NCBI RefSeq assembly: GCF_001695855.1
Contig: NZ_MBSS01000012.1
Coordinates: 682,001 to 746,000 of the forward strand
Length of the DNA stretch: 64,000 bases
DNA from: Ensifer sp. LC163
GTDB lineage: Bacteria; Pseudomonadota; Alphaproteobacteria; Rhizobiales; Rhizobiaceae
Direction of reading: 5' to 3'
The first letter of the stretch is position 1; every line of letters begins with the position of its first letter. Shown piece after piece: positions 18,792 through 28,888 of this stretch. The translations under genes and the position numbers were made by a program. The notes beneath the pieces were generated by a model that was not told the origin of the DNA, did no database searches, and saw nothing but the letters and a program-made list of their open reading frames with translations.

Positions 18792-19667
18792 TCAGGCGAG
18801 CTTGGCCTTCAGAAACTCCACGGTGCGGCTCCAGGCGAGGTCGGCTGCGGCCTTGTCGTAACGGGCGGCCGACGTATCGTTGTTGAAGGCGTGGTTGACG
18901 CCGTCATAAACATAGATCGTCGCGTCCTTGCCATTGTCCGTGAGCGCCTTGCGATAGGCTTCGATGCCCGCATTGATGCGTTCGTCGCGGCCGGCATAGT
19001 GCAGCAAGAGCGCCGCCTTGATCTTCGGCACGTCCTCGGCCTTGGCCTGCGCGCCATAATAGGCAACCCCCGCCTTGAGATCCGGTGAATTGACCGCAAG
19101 CCGGTTGACCAGCCCACCACCCCAGCAGAAGCCGATGGCGCCGACCTTGCCTGTCGACTGCGCATGCTGCTCGAGAAATGCGACGGTTGCCACAGCGTCC
19201 GCATTGGTTTCGCCGGCATCGAGCGCGCCGATCATCTCGCGCGCCTTGTCCTCGTCCGCAGGCGTGCCGCCCGATGGCGACAGGAAATCCGGTGCGAGCG
19301 CGATGAAACCCTCGAGTGCCATGCGACGTGCAACGTCGCGAATATGCGGATTGAGCCCGCGGTTCTCGTGGATGACGATGACGGCCGGCAGCTTTCCGGT
19401 CATCTCTGCCGGGCGGACCAGATAGCCCTTCATGTCACCATCGGCGCCGGGATAGGAGATGTCCTCGCCGACGATGCGATTGTCGGTGTCGGCGATCATT
19501 TCGGCCTTGGCGCTGCTGGCGGCAAGCAAGGGGGCAATGGTTGCGGCGGCGGCGGCCGAGCCGGCAAGGGTCGTCAGCGTTTCCATGAAACGGCGGCGAT
19601 CGAGGCTCAAATGAGTGTACTCGTCGTAAGCGTCGATCATTGCCTGCGTGATGACAGGTTTGTTCAC
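18792..19667 (-). CDS. Dienelactone hydrolase family protein with Tat signal
   Basis: 291-residue alpha/beta hydrolase. The GTG at 19667 is preceded by GAAGGAGGT and gives an N-terminal twin-arginine type leader (LDRRRFMETLTTLAGSAAA, then an AAA/AKA region), so export to the periplasm by Tat is likely. The catalytic triad can be seen: nucleophile Cys in GFCWGG, Asp in YAGRDERINAG, His in GVNHAF. Substrate unknown; the family hydrolyses lactones or esters. Followed after 137 bp by an alcohol dehydrogenase on the same strand upstream. Confidence 0.88.
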   Translation of the reverse strand: MNKPVITQAMIDAYDEYTHLSLDRRRFMETLTTLAGSAAAAATIAPLLAASSAKAEMIADTDNRIVGEDISYPGADGDMKGYLVRPAEMTGKLPAVIVIHENRGLNPHIRDVARRMALEGFIALAPDFLSPSGGTPADEDKAREMIGALDAGETNADAVATVAFLEQHAQSTGKVGAIGFCWGGGLVNRLAVNSPDLKAGVAYYGAQAKAEDVPKIKAALLLHYAGRDERINAGIEAYRKALTDNGKDATIYVYDGVNHAFNNDTSAARYDKAAADLAWSRTVEFLKAKLA

Positions 19668-19804
19668 GGCGACCTCCTTCGGCTTCCTCTCTGCGGGCAG
19701 CAGACGGGCACCGCCCGCGACAGAATAGGTCAGCGGGCGGTGTCCGACATACAAACTTGCGTTACCGCGCGTGCGCGGCGAAGGGCACGCTTCGCGGCAG
19801 TCGA

Positions 19805-20833
19805 TCAGCCGTTGAGATCAAGCACGATGCGACCATCGATCTTGCCCTCTTCCATGCGCTCAAAGATGGCGTTGATGTTCTCGATCTTGTCCCAGGTGAA
19901 GTGCGAGGCAACCTTGCCCTCGCCGGCAAACTCCAGCGACTCCTCGAGATCCTGCCGGGTCCCGACGATCGAGCCGCGGATGGTGATGCGCTTCAGGACC
20001 GTATCGAAGATCGGCACGCACATCTGTCCCGGCGGCAGGCCGACCAGCGCCATCGTTCCCTTGGAACGCAGCATGTTGAAGGCCTGTTCCATCGCCTTGG
20101 GTGCTACGGCCGTCACCAGAGCGCCATGCACACCGCCGGTCGCCTTCTGCACCTGCTCGACTGCATCCTTGTCGCGCGCATCGACGACGAGGTCGGCGCC
20201 AAGTTTTCTGGCCAGCGCCAGTTTGTCGGGGAAGATATCGACCGCGGCGACATGCATGCCCATGGCCTTGGCATACTGCACCGCCATATGGCCGAGACCA
20301 CCGATACCGGAGATCAGCGCCCACTCGCCGGGGCGGACTTCCGTTTCCTTGAGACCCTTGTAGACCGTGACACCGGCGCAAAGGATGGGCGCTGCGGGGC
20401 CGAACTCAAGCTTATCCGGCAGGCGGCCGACGTAATCCGGATCGGCGAGGCCGTACTCTGCGAACGTGCCGTTGACGGAGTAGCCGGTGTTCTGCTGGCT
20501 GCCGCAGAGCGTTTCCCAACCGGTCCGGCACGGCGTGCAACCGCCGCAGGCCGTGTGCAGCCACGGCACGCCGACGCGGTCGCCCTCCTTCAGCCGTTTG
20601 ACGCCGGAGCCGAGCTCGGCGACATAACCAACGCCCTCGTGGCCCGGGATGAACGGCGGGTTGGGCTTTACCGGCCAGTCGCCGTTCACCGCGTGCAGAT
20701 CGGTGTGGCAGACGCCGGTGGCTTGAAACTTGATCAGCACCTGGCCGGGGCCGGGCTCCGGTATCGGCATTTCCTCGATCACGAGCGGCTTGCGAAATTC
20801 GCGCACCACGGCGGCTTTCATCGTTGCGGTCAT
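19805..20833 (-). CDS. adhP: Zinc-dependent alcohol dehydrogenase (AdhP type)
   Basis: 342-residue medium-chain dehydrogenase that interconverts primary alcohols and aldehydes with NAD. Catalytic zinc ligands: Cys in GVCHTDLH and His in GHEGVGY; structural zinc: CGGCTPCRTGWETLC. The Rossmann nucleotide site is SGIGGLGHMAVQYAK. The start MTATMKAAVV at 20833 matches AdhP length; an upstream in-frame start adds 19 unlikely residues. Confidence 0.92.
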   Translation of the reverse strand: MTATMKAAVVREFRKPLVIEEMPIPEPGPGQVLIKFQATGVCHTDLHAVNGDWPVKPNPPFIPGHEGVGYVAELGSGVKRLKEGDRVGVPWLHTACGGCTPCRTGWETLCGSQQNTGYSVNGTFAEYGLADPDYVGRLPDKLEFGPAAPILCAGVTVYKGLKETEVRPGEWALISGIGGLGHMAVQYAKAMGMHVAAVDIFPDKLALARKLGADLVVDARDKDAVEQVQKATGGVHGALVTAVAPKAMEQAFNMLRSKGTMALVGLPPGQMCVPIFDTVLKRITIRGSIVGTRQDLEESLEFAGEGKVASHFTWDKIENINAIFERMEEGKIDGRIVLDLNG

Positions 20834-21008
20834 ATCGATCTCCGATGCTGTCTGTTCAACGTCGGCGCAAAGGCCTATCGCCGGGCGCAAGACGCCAGCG
20901 ACAAGGCTACGCTAACAACAGCCAGACTATCCGCAAAGTAGTATCGGGCAATTGATACGCATCAAAGCGCGAAGTTCATCGTCGAAAGTGTCGCAGATTT
21001 GCGCCAGT

Positions 21009-21094
21009 CGTGTCGAGGCGACACGAGGCCTACAGCGACCTTTGAATTGCCGCATGTTTTGTCCTGTGATCGGCTGCGATTTAAGGAAACATGC
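21009..21094. repeat. Palindromic intergenic repeat, degenerate copy 3
   Basis: Contains CGTGTCG-AGG-CGACACG (21009-21025), the phrase ACAGCGACCTTTG shared with copy 1, and GCATGTTT/AAACATGC arms (21052-21094) around TTAAGGA. It lies between the alcohol dehydrogenase start region and the MAPEG gene end. Confidence 0.5.
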
Positions 21095-21099
21095 AGTCG

Positions 21100-21516
21100 T
21101 CAGCTCATCGCCATCCAGACGGAGAGCCAGATCCACATCCCACCGAGCGTCGCCCCACCTACCATGAACAGCGGGCGGCGGTAGCGGATGCGGTTGCTGG
21201 TGACATGGACGAAGGCATGCAGGTAGCGGGAGGCGACGAACAGCCAGGCGAGCGCCAGCGAGACGATGTTATCCGCCTCGGTGATATAGAGAAGCACGCA
21301 GCAGACGTGGAAGAGCACCGGCAGTTCGAACTGGTTGGCGATGCTGTTGCGAACGACCAGGCTTTCGCCGGGTTCATCCCGGTTCTCGCGAAACTGCGAG
21401 GCCTGCACCTTGCCGACGCGCACCAGGCCGACGCGGCGGATCGAAAGCAGGACGTAGAGAGCAAAAACGAGCAGCACATGCGCCACCATCGGCCAGAAGA
21501 TCTCGAAGCCCGTCAT
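21100..21516 (-). CDS. MAPEG-family membrane protein
   Basis: 138 residues with four hydrophobic segments, matching the MAPEG superfamily (membrane-associated eicosanoid/glutathione metabolism proteins). The start MTGFEIFWPM has GGAG nine bases upstream. The loop FRENRDEPGESLVVRNSIAN and the segment SRYLHAFVHVTSNRIRYR are typical of bacterial members. Bacterial roles are poorly known. It lies 67 bp downstream of guaB on the same strand. Confidence 0.8.
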   Translation of the reverse strand: MTGFEIFWPMVAHVLLVFALYVLLSIRRVGLVRVGKVQASQFRENRDEPGESLVVRNSIANQFELPVLFHVCCVLLYITEADNIVSLALAWLFVASRYLHAFVHVTSNRIRYRRPLFMVGGATLGGMWIWLSVWMAMS

Positions 21517-21583
21517 CGCTCTTACTCCACTCAACATCACATTGGAAAATCGGGGGCACCGGACGGCGCCCCCGACAAGAGAC

Positions 21584-23086
21584 TTAGTGCGAGCCCGGAT
21601 AGTTCGGGCTTTCGCGGGTGATGGTGACATCATGCGCATGGCTTTCGCGAAGGCCGGCGCCGGAGATGCGCACGAAGGTCGCGCGCTCCTGATAGTCCTT
21701 GATCGTCGCGCCGCCGACATAGCCCATCGACGCCTTGAGGCCGCCGGCGAGCTGATGCAGGACGCCGGAGACGGGACCCTTGTAAGGCACCTGGCCTTCG
21801 ATACCTTCCGGAACGAGCTTCAGCGTGTCGCGGACTTCGGCCTGGAAGTAACGGTCGGCCGAGCCGCGCGCCATGGCGCCGACGGAACCCATGCCGCGAT
21901 AGGCCTTGAACGAGCGGCCCTGGTAGAGGAACACTTCGCCCGGGCTTTCGTCGGTACCGGCAAGCAGCGAACCGACCATGACGGCGGAAGCGCCGGCGGC
22001 GATCGCCTTGGCAAGGTCGCCGGAGAACTTGATGCCGCCGTCGGCAATCACCGGGATGCCCGACGCCTGAGCAGCTTCGACAGCGGCCATGATCGCGGCC
22101 AGCTGCGGAACGCCGACGCCGGCGACGATGCGCGTCGTGCAGATCGAGCCTGGGCCGATGCCGACCTTGACCGCATCGGCGCCGGCGTCGATCAACGCCC
22201 TGGTGCCGTCGGCCGTGGCGACGTTGCCGGCCATGATGCGGACCGAGTTCGACAGTGTCTTGACGCGGGTGACCGCGTCCAGAACGCGCTGCGAATGGCC
22301 GTGCGCGGTATCGACGACGATGAGGTCGACGCCGGCGTCGATCAGCCGTTCGGCGCGCTCGAAGCCGTCATCGCCAACGGAGATCGCAGCAGCGGCGCGA
22401 AGCCGGCCCTGCGCATCCTTGGAAGCGTTGGGGTTGAGCTGCGACTTCTCGATGTCCTTGACGGTGATCAGGCCGACGCAACGGCCGTCGCCGTCGACGA
22501 CCAACAGCTTTTCGATGCGGTGCATGTGCAGCAGGCGCTTGGCTTCCTGCTGGTCGACGCTTTCCTTGACCGTGATGAGGTTTTCACGCGTCATCAGCTC
22601 GTAGATCTTCTGGTTCGGATCCGAGGCGAAGCGCACGTCGCGGTTCGTCAGGATACCAACGAGACGGCCCTGCTTCTGGCCGCCACTGCCGCCGTTTTCG
22701 ACAACCGGAATGCCCGAGATGCCGTGGATCTTCATGAGGCCGAGGGCGTCCGCCAGCGTGGCGTCGGGGCCGATGGTCACCGGGTTGACCACCATGCCGC
22801 TTTCGAACTTCTTGACCTGACGGACCTCTTCGGCCTGCTCGACCGGCGTCAGGTTGCGGTGGATGACGCCGATGCCGCCGGCCTGCGCCATGGCGATCGC
22901 CAGGCGTCCTTCGGTCACGGTATCCATGGCCGAGGAAAGGATCGGGAGGTTGAGGTCGATATCCTGCGCGATGCGGGTCGAGATGTTCGTCTGTCCCGGC
23001 ATGACTTCGGAATGCCCGGGCTGGAGCAGAACGTCGTCGAAGGTCAGAGCCTCCAGACCGGTTGCCGTTTCGATGATACGCGCCAT
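21584..23086 (-). CDS. guaB: Inosine-5'-monophosphate dehydrogenase
   Basis: 500-residue enzyme that oxidises IMP to XMP with NAD, the committed step of GMP synthesis. The TIM barrel is interrupted by two CBS domains (about residues 95-220, GIPVVENGG and [14 protein letters not shown]). The catalytic loop [17 protein letters not shown] holds the active-site Cys, and the flap region is GMGSVGAM. The ATG at 23086 follows AAGGGA; a TTG two codons earlier is less likely. Confidence 0.96.
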   Translation of the reverse strand: MARIIETATGLEALTFDDVLLQPGHSEVMPGQTNISTRIAQDIDLNLPILSSAMDTVTEGRLAIAMAQAGGIGVIHRNLTPVEQAEEVRQVKKFESGMVVNPVTIGPDATLADALGLMKIHGISGIPVVENGGSGGQKQGRLVGILTNRDVRFASDPNQKIYELMTRENLITVKESVDQQEAKRLLHMHRIEKLLVVDGDGRCVGLITVKDIEKSQLNPNASKDAQGRLRAAAAISVGDDGFERAERLIDAGVDLIVVDTAHGHSQRVLDAVTRVKTLSNSVRIMAGNVATADGTRALIDAGADAVKVGIGPGSICTTRIVAGVGVPQLAAIMAAVEAAQASGIPVIADGGIKFSGDLAKAIAAGASAVMVGSLLAGTDESPGEVFLYQGRSFKAYRGMGSVGAMARGSADRYFQAEVRDTLKLVPEGIEGQVPYKGPVSGVLHQLAGGLKASMGYVGGATIKDYQERATFVRISGAGLRESHAHDVTITRESPNYPGSH

Positions 23087-23216
23087 GGCCAATTCCCTTC
23101 AATAAACGAAAATCCCCGGGAAACGGGCTGCGATTTGCCCACCGGGTGACTTCAAAGCTTGTCTTGGAAGTTGGCGAGGGCTCGTAACACGGATATGTCA
23201 GGATGAAAATAGCAAA

Positions 23217-23236
23217 GCCCGGGAAATGTCCCGGGC
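23217..23236 (-). terminator. Rho-independent terminator after the MBL-fold gene
   Basis: Perfect 8-bp stem GCCCGGGA/TCCCGGGC with a 4-nt loop, followed on the minus strand by TTTGCTATTTT. It lies between the MBL-fold gene stop and guaB, so it separates the two transcription units. Confidence 0.65.
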
Positions 23237-23281
23237 CCGGCCAATTGTTGTTGCAGAGCAACATTTTCCCTGCCGCAAAGC

Positions 23282-24277
23282 TCAGATATCGAGCTGATAG
23301 CTTGCCGGAACGAAGCGATAGCCCTGGTCCTGTGCTTCAACGAAACCGACGGCCGGGAACGGCATGTGATAACCGATGAAAGGCAACCTTTCGCTCGCAA
23401 TCATGTCGAAAACCTTGCGGCGCGACGCGGCGGCGGCAGCCTTGTCCATATCGAAACGAACCTCCCAGTCCGGCCGCTGCAGCGACAGGACATAGTGATT
23501 GGCAGTGTCGGCCGTCAGCATCATCGCCTTGCCGTCCGATTCGAGACGGAACACCATGTGGCCGGGGGAGTGGCCGAAGGCGGCCATTGCCGAAATCCCT
23601 GGTGCTACGTCGGCGCCGTCACCGATGAACGTGGCTTTCTCGGCAAGCGGCACCACCTTTTCCAGCACTCCCTTGTGGCCACCTTCCGCCGGCGTGCCGA
23701 CCCGGGACGGATCCTTCCAGAAGGCATATTCGGTCTCGCCAATGACGTAGCGGGCATTGGCAAAGGCCGGCTTGCCGCCTTCCATCAGCCCGCCGATATG
23801 GTCACCGTGCATATGGGTCAGCACCACCACGGAGACGTCATCCGGGGCGTAGCCGGCGGCGCGAAGACCGTCGGCGAGACGGCCAGAACCCGCTCCGCGT
23901 CCGGCCTCGCCCAAGCCGGTGTCGAACAGGATCACCTCGGCGCCGGTATCGACAAGGACCGGCGAATAGTTGTTGACCAGCGCGTCCGTCGGAAGAAAAT
24001 TCTGGACCAGCAGATCGGACACGGCCTGTTCCGACTGGTTCGTACCGTAGGTCTCGTGCGGCTTTGCCATGACGCGCGTGCCGTCGCTGATCACCACGAC
24101 CTTGAACGCGCCGAGTTTGAGAGCCCGGATGGGCGGCTGTGCTGATTGCATGTCCTGACTGTCCGTCTTTTCCTGCGCTGCGGCAAACCCGGTCATGATT
24201 GAGGGCGCCGCCAATACACCAATTGTCCCCGCCGTCATCAAGGTGCGGCGCTTCATCGATATCTCGCTCGTCATCAT
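23282..24277 (-). CDS. Exported metallo-beta-lactamase-fold hydrolase
   Basis: 331 residues. N-terminus MKRRTLMTAGTIGVLAAP suggests export (Tat-like KRR context or Sec). The metal site HMHGDHIGG is complete, with further ligands in GHSPGHMVF and LTADTANHY and a final IGYHMPFP. It groups with periplasmic MBL-fold hydrolases of unassigned substrate; lactonase activity is possible but not supported by specific residues. Divergent from an MFS exporter gene, 176 bp apart. Confidence 0.85.
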   Translation of the reverse strand: MMTSEISMKRRTLMTAGTIGVLAAPSIMTGFAAAQEKTDSQDMQSAQPPIRALKLGAFKVVVISDGTRVMAKPHETYGTNQSEQAVSDLLVQNFLPTDALVNNYSPVLVDTGAEVILFDTGLGEAGRGAGSGRLADGLRAAGYAPDDVSVVVLTHMHGDHIGGLMEGGKPAFANARYVIGETEYAFWKDPSRVGTPAEGGHKGVLEKVVPLAEKATFIGDGADVAPGISAMAAFGHSPGHMVFRLESDGKAMMLTADTANHYVLSLQRPDWEVRFDMDKAAAAASRRKVFDMIASERLPFIGYHMPFPAVGFVEAQDQGYRFVPASYQLDI

Positions 24278-24453
24278 TTTCTCCCGAAATCACTGCCTCT
24301 TGTTATCGCTGGGCCAGAACTAGCGTCTTGACAGCAATGGACAGGCGGGATCACAGGCTTTTGACCCACAATCGTCGGCTTGGTCCCGACAAAGCCATCG
24401 GAGGCGCTAGCTTGGAACCAGGCTGACGCCGACCGCGCCCAAGGCAAATTCGC

Positions 24454-25863
24454 ATGAACCGTATCGTCCCGATGATCCTTGCCGTCGCGCTCTTCATGGA
24501 GCAGATGGATTCAACCGTCATTTCCACATCGCTGCCAGCCATCGCCCGCGACATCGGCGTCGGGCCGATCACGCTCAAGCTGGCGCTCACCTCCTACATG
24601 GTGGCGCTGGCGATCTTCATTCCCCTGAGCGGCTGGATGGCCGATCGTTTCGGCGCCAAGAAGATTTTCCGCGCGGCGATCCTCGTCTTCATCGCCGGCT
24701 CGATCCTCTGCGCCATCTCCAACAGCCTCGTCGCCTTCGTGCTGTCGCGGTTCCTGCAGGGCATGGGCGGCGCGATGATGACACCTGTCGCCCGCCTCGT
24801 GCTGGTGCGCAGCGCGCCGCGCAGCGAGCTCGTCTCAGCCATGGCGCTCCTAACGATCCCGGCACTGGTCGGGCCGCTCGCCGGGCCGCCGCTCGGCGGC
24901 TTCATCACCACCTATTTCTCCTGGCACTGGATCTTCCTGATCAACGTGCCCGTCGGCATCGCCGGCCATATCCTGTCCGGCATCTACCTGCCGGAAATGG
25001 AACGGCGCAATCCGCCACCGCTCGACATTCTCGGCTTCCTGCTCGGCGGCATTGCTGCATCCGGCGTCGTCTTCGGCCTGTCGGTCATCAGCCTGCCGGC
25101 GCTGCCGCCGATCGTCGGCATCGGTTCGGTCATAACGGGTTTGATCGCCGCCCTGCTCTATATCGTCCATGCACGGCGCCATCCCCACCCGGTGCTCGAT
25201 CTCAAACTGTTTCAGGACAGCGCGTTTCGCGCCGCCTCGATCGGCGGCACGGTTTTCCGCATTTCGGTCGGTGCCGTGCCCTTCCTGATGCCGCTGATGC
25301 TGCAGGTCGGCTTCGGCCTCAACCCGTTTCAGTCCGGCATGATCACCTTCATCGGCGCGGTCGGCGCGATCACCACGAAGTTTTATGCGCGCCGCGTGCT
25401 CGCCTTTGCCGGCTTCCGCACGACACTGATCATCGCCGCCATCATTGCTGCGGTCACCACCTTCGCCAACGGCTTCTTCACGCCGGCAACGCCCTATCTC
25501 GTCATGATCACTGTTCTGCTGATCGCCGGTTTCGCCCGCTCGTTCTTCTTCACCAGCGTCAATGCACTGTCCTTCGCCGATATCGACGATGCCGATGCCA
25601 GCAAGGCGACGTCGATGAGCGCGGTTCTGCAGCAGATCAGCCTGGCGCTCGGCGTTGCCGTCGCCGGTGCGATCCTCGAAATCGAGACGTCGCTCAGCGG
25701 CGGACCGCTGCAGCTCGACAACTTCCACACCGCATTCATGATCATCGCGATCGCCAATCTGCTGGCGGCAATCCCGTTCCTGACGATGGCGAAGAATGCC
25801 GGCGCCTCGGTCTCCGGGCACAGGCTGCCCGTGCGCGAGATCGAAACGACGGCAGGAAAGTAA
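24454..25863 (+). CDS. MFS drug exporter, DHA2-like
   Basis: 469-residue major facilitator transporter with about 14 hydrophobic segments. N-terminal LFMEQMDSTVISTSLPAIA matches the EmrB/QacA motif of the DHA2 group, followed by SGWMADRFGAKKIFRAAI (motif A) and PALVGPLAGPPLGGFI (motif C of antiporters). Likely proton-driven efflux of an organic compound. Substrate unknown. Confidence 0.87.
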   Translation: MNRIVPMILAVALFMEQMDSTVISTSLPAIARDIGVGPITLKLALTSYMVALAIFIPLSGWMADRFGAKKIFRAAILVFIAGSILCAISNSLVAFVLSRFLQGMGGAMMTPVARLVLVRSAPRSELVSAMALLTIPALVGPLAGPPLGGFITTYFSWHWIFLINVPVGIAGHILSGIYLPEMERRNPPPLDILGFLLGGIAASGVVFGLSVISLPALPPIVGIGSVITGLIAALLYIVHARRHPHPVLDLKLFQDSAFRAASIGGTVFRISVGAVPFLMPLMLQVGFGLNPFQSGMITFIGAVGAITTKFYARRVLAFAGFRTTLIIAAIIAAVTTFANGFFTPATPYLVMITVLLIAGFARSFFFTSVNALSFADIDDADASKATSMSAVLQQISLALGVAVAGAILEIETSLSGGPLQLDNFHTAFMIIAIANLLAAIPFLTMAKNAGASVSGHRLPVREIETTAGK

Positions 25864-25981
25864 TACCAACCTGTGCTGAGCGTGGGATCGTCTGCGGGCA
25901 TCCGGCGAGGACTGTGACGCTGCCGGTAGCCGACAGACGGCCCACCTAAGAGGTCAGTATCAGCGCAGGTGGGTATAGGCG

Positions 25982-26365
25982 CTATTCCGGCCGCTCGCAG
26001 ACCGCCGACAGCTTGTTGCCATCCCGGTCACGCACGAAGGCCGCGTAGAAATGTGCATGAAATGGACGTAGGCCCGGCGCGCCCTCGTCGGTGCCGCCAT
26101 TGGCAAGCGCCGCCGTGTGGAAGGCATCGACCGCCGCGCGCGTCTCGGCTTCAAGCGCTATGGTCACACCATTGCCAAACGTTGCAGCCTTCTGGTTGAA
26201 CGGCGTCACCACCCAGAACCGGCACCGCACGTCGCCATCGGCGCTGTAGCCGATTTCGGTATTGTCCTGCCGCTGACGGCGATATCCCAGAGTGGCCAGA
26301 ACCGGGTCGTAGAATGCACCCGCGCCGTCGAGATCGTTGGTGCCGACCGTCACATAGAGCAGCAT
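25982..26365 (-). CDS. VOC-family (glyoxalase-like) protein
   Basis: 127 residues of vicinal oxygen chelate fold: MLLYVTVGTNDLDGAGAFYD at the start and YAAFVRDRDGNKLSAVCE at the end are the usual paired modules. Specific enzyme activity cannot be assigned. It starts 3 bp after the rlmE stop on the same strand, so it is co-transcribed. Confidence 0.85.
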   Translation of the reverse strand: MLLYVTVGTNDLDGAGAFYDPVLATLGYRRQRQDNTEIGYSADGDVRCRFWVVTPFNQKAATFGNGVTIALEAETRAAVDAFHTAALANGGTDEGAPGLRPFHAHFYAAFVRDRDGNKLSAVCERPE

Positions 26366-26368
26366 GGT

Positions 26369-27106
26369 TTAATCCGCCGCCTCGTCTTCTGCCGGTTCGT
26401 CCGTGTCGGCGACACGGCGTCCCTTGAAGCCTTTTGCGAGCAGGAACATTTCCACCGATTCGGCGCGCGAGGAGGCCGGCTTGATGTGAATGACCTGGCG
26501 GAAATTCTGCTTGAGCATGTTGAGCAGATCGCGCTCGGTGCCGCCCTGGAAGGTTTTTGCCAGGAAATGCCCACCCTCGGCGAGAACGTCGACGGCGAAA
26601 TGCGCTGCAACTTCGCAAAGGTGCATGGTGCGGAAATGGTCCGTCTGGCGGTGGCCCGTCGTCGGCGCCGCCATGTCGGAGATGACCAGATCCGGCGTGC
26701 CGCCGATCGCCTCCATCAGCTTTTCGGGTGCCTGCGGATCGAGGAAATCCATCTGCAGAATGCGCACGCCGGGCAGCGGATCCATTTCCAGGAAGTCGAT
26801 CGCCGCAACACGCGGATCGGTATCGGTCGAATTGGTCACCTTGGCGGCGATCTGCGACCAGCTGCCGGGGGCGGCACCCAGGTCGATGATGCGACGGGCG
26901 CCGTTGAGAATTTTGTGTTTCTCGTCGATCTCCAGCAGCTTGAAGGCGGCGCGCGCCCGATAACCCTCGAGCTGCGCTCGCTGGACATAGGGGTCGTTGA
27001 TATGGCGCTCGATCCAGCGGCGGGAGGAAGCCTTGAGCTTGCCCTTCTTGACCTTCTGGCCGAGCTTTCGGCCGCTGCGGTTGCCGCCAACAGGAGGTTT
27101 CGTCAT
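26369..27106 (-). CDS. rlmE: 23S rRNA (uridine2552-2'-O)-methyltransferase
   Basis: 245-residue RrmJ/FtsJ-type methyltransferase acting on the 50S subunit A-loop. The AdoMet site is [15 protein letters not shown], the catalytic K-D-K-E residues can be placed in [31 protein letters not shown] and [10 protein letters not shown] basic N-terminal extension ([16 protein letters not shown]) is typical of alphaproteobacteria. Upstream partner ppx/gppA follows the usual rhizobial order. Confidence 0.95.
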   Translation of the reverse strand: MTKPPVGGNRSGRKLGQKVKKGKLKASSRRWIERHINDPYVQRAQLEGYRARAAFKLLEIDEKHKILNGARRIIDLGAAPGSWSQIAAKVTNSTDTDPRVAAIDFLEMDPLPGVRILQMDFLDPQAPEKLMEAIGGTPDLVISDMAAPTTGHRQTDHFRTMHLCEVAAHFAVDVLAEGGHFLAKTFQGGTERDLLNMLKQNFRQVIHIKPASSRAESVEMFLLAKGFKGRRVADTDEPAEDEAAD

Positions 27107-27187
27107 GCCTTGTTTCCTTCGTGGCTGCTACTGCAGCACATCCCTTCGGACGTACCAGAGCCATCGTACCTGCAGATGTTTATCGCA

Positions 27188-27339
27188 CAATTGCCTAAAT
27201 CGTCTTCCGATTGAAGGAATTATGTGGTCGGGCCGCCATTACAGCGCCGCGCGTCGAATAGGACGCGCGGCGCTGTAATGCGTTAAACTTGCTGCATAAT
27301 TTTATCCCTAGATCGAATCCGATTTAAGGATTTATGCAG
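27188..27339. repeat. Composite palindromic intergenic repeat, copy 4
   Basis: Contains a 15-bp perfect stem ACAGCGCCGCGCGTC/GACGCGCGGCGCTGT (27241-27276) and the CTGCATAATT...TTATGCAG arm (27292-27339), plus a mutated mirror at 27190-27225. The last bases overlap the 3' end of the Ppx/GppA gene, whose TAA stop codon is part of the repeat arm. Confidence 0.75.
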
Positions 27340-28888
27340 TGGAGCTGCGCTGATGCCGGCGCGGCCGTGAGCGCCGCCAAGCGCCGTCGTCCGCCATCAT
27401 GTCGGTCAGCAGGCCTTCACGCAGCCCGCGATCGGCAACACGCATGCGCGTCGAGGGCCAGCGGCGGCGGATCGCTTCGAGGATCGCGCAGCCGGCAAGC
27501 ACCAGATCGGCACGATCGGGGCCGATGCAGGGGTTTGCCGCCCGCGCATCAAAGTCCCACGAAAGAAGCCGCGCCTGCATGGCGGAAACCTCGTCATCGG
27601 AGAGCCAGAGCCCGTCGACGCGACGGCGGTCGTAGCGCGGCAGATCCAGGTGGACGCCGGCAAGCGTGGTCACCGTGCCAGAGGTGCCGATCAGGTGAAA
27701 GCCGCTGCCGGCAATGCCGGTTGCCAGCGCTTCGACGGGTGGGCTGTCGAAACGCGCCAGCATGCCCTCGACCTCCTGAACCATGGCCTCGAAGCTTGCC
27801 GGGGTGACATGCTGGCCGCCGTGGCGTTCGGAAAGGGTCACGACGCCGACCGGCAGCGAAGTCCAGTGGGTGATGTGGTTGGCGAGGCGGTTGGACCTGT
27901 TGTCGCCGATGCGGATGACGGCGATCTCCGAGGATCCCCCGCCGATATCGAACAGCACGACCGACCTCGTCTCGCGATCGACCAGCGACGAGCAGCCCGA
28001 CACGGCCAGCCGCGCCTCGGTCTCGCGGTTGATGATCTCAAGCTCAAGCCCGGTTTCCTTGGCCACGCGCTCGAGGAAGCTCTCGCCGTTCTCCGCCGCA
28101 CGGGCGGCTTCCGTGGCGATCAGCCGGCTGCGGCGAATCATACGCGCACCCAGCTTGGTGGCGCAGACCTTCAGCGCCTCGACGGCACGGTCCATCGCAT
28201 CGTCGGACAAGCGGCCGCTGGCACCTAGCCCCTCGCCAAGCCTGACGATGCGCGAAAAGGCGTCTACCACCCGGAACTGGCCGGGGCGGGTCGGCTGCGC
28301 GATCAGGAGACGGCAATTGTTGGTGCCGAGATCCAGGGCCGCATAAAGCGGTGCCGGCGGCTCGCTGGCGGCAACGAAGGGCGCACGAGGCTGGTCAGCA
28401 CGCGGGGCAGACGGCCCACCGGACTGAGGCGCTCCGGGCCGGAACGCGGTTGCGCCGTCGTTCGGGCGCGATTGGGTCTGCTGCCGCTCGCCCGAGGTGA
28501 GTGGCCGTCCCTGAATGCCACGGCGATGCCGCGCCTTCCTGTTGCGCTTGTGCCCCTTTCTGTCGCCCATTGCCGGGTCGACAAGCTGCACGTCGCGACC
28601 ACCCGCGGATGCGGGTGCGGCCTGAGGCTGCTGTTTTGCGGATTTCGAACGACGACGCCGTTTGCGCTTGCGCGCCGGTTCCGCATCGTCTGGTCCTGCG
28701 GGACGCCCTGCCGTGCCGGCACCGCCGGGTTGGCTGGCAATTGCAGACGACAAAGCAGACGACTTGCGCCGTTTCCGCTTGCCCTTGCCGTTGCGCGGAC
28801 CCATCTTGTGTCCATCACTACGGCCTGCTGCCGACGCCCCGGATTCGGACGGCTTTTCGCCGTGATCGGGGTCTTTCACTTGTCTCAA
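27332..28888 (-). CDS. Ppx/GppA family phosphatase with Arg/Lys-rich N-terminal extension
   Basis: 518 residues as drawn. The catalytic ASKHA domain starts near residue 185 (LYAALDLGTNNCRLLIA) and includes the second phosphate loop LFDIGGGSSEIAV; exopolyphosphatase or guanosine pentaphosphatase activity is expected. The first 180 residues are a basic, low-complexity extension (GKGKRKRRKSS, ARKRKRRRRSK) that could bind nucleic acid or polyphosphate. The exact start is unclear: a TTG at 28888, a GTG at 28876 and an ATG at 28804 are in frame and none has a strong ribosome site. The C-terminus ends inside a palindromic repeat. Confidence 0.87.
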   Translation of the reverse strand: MRQVKDPDHGEKPSESGASAAGRSDGHKMGPRNGKGKRKRRKSSALSSAIASQPGGAGTAGRPAGPDDAEPARKRKRRRRSKSAKQQPQAAPASAGGRDVQLVDPAMGDRKGHKRNRKARHRRGIQGRPLTSGERQQTQSRPNDGATAFRPGAPQSGGPSAPRADQPRAPFVAASEPPAPLYAALDLGTNNCRLLIAQPTRPGQFRVVDAFSRIVRLGEGLGASGRLSDDAMDRAVEALKVCATKLGARMIRRSRLIATEAARAAENGESFLERVAKETGLELEIINRETEARLAVSGCSSLVDRETRSVVLFDIGGGSSEIAVIRIGDNRSNRLANHITHWTSLPVGVVTLSERHGGQHVTPASFEAMVQEVEGMLARFDSPPVEALATGIAGSGFHLIGTSGTVTTLAGVHLDLPRYDRRRVDGLWLSDDEVSAMQARLLSWDFDARAANPCIGPDRADLVLAGCAILEAIRRRWPSTRMRVADRGLREGLLTDMMADDGAWRRSRPRRHQRSSTA

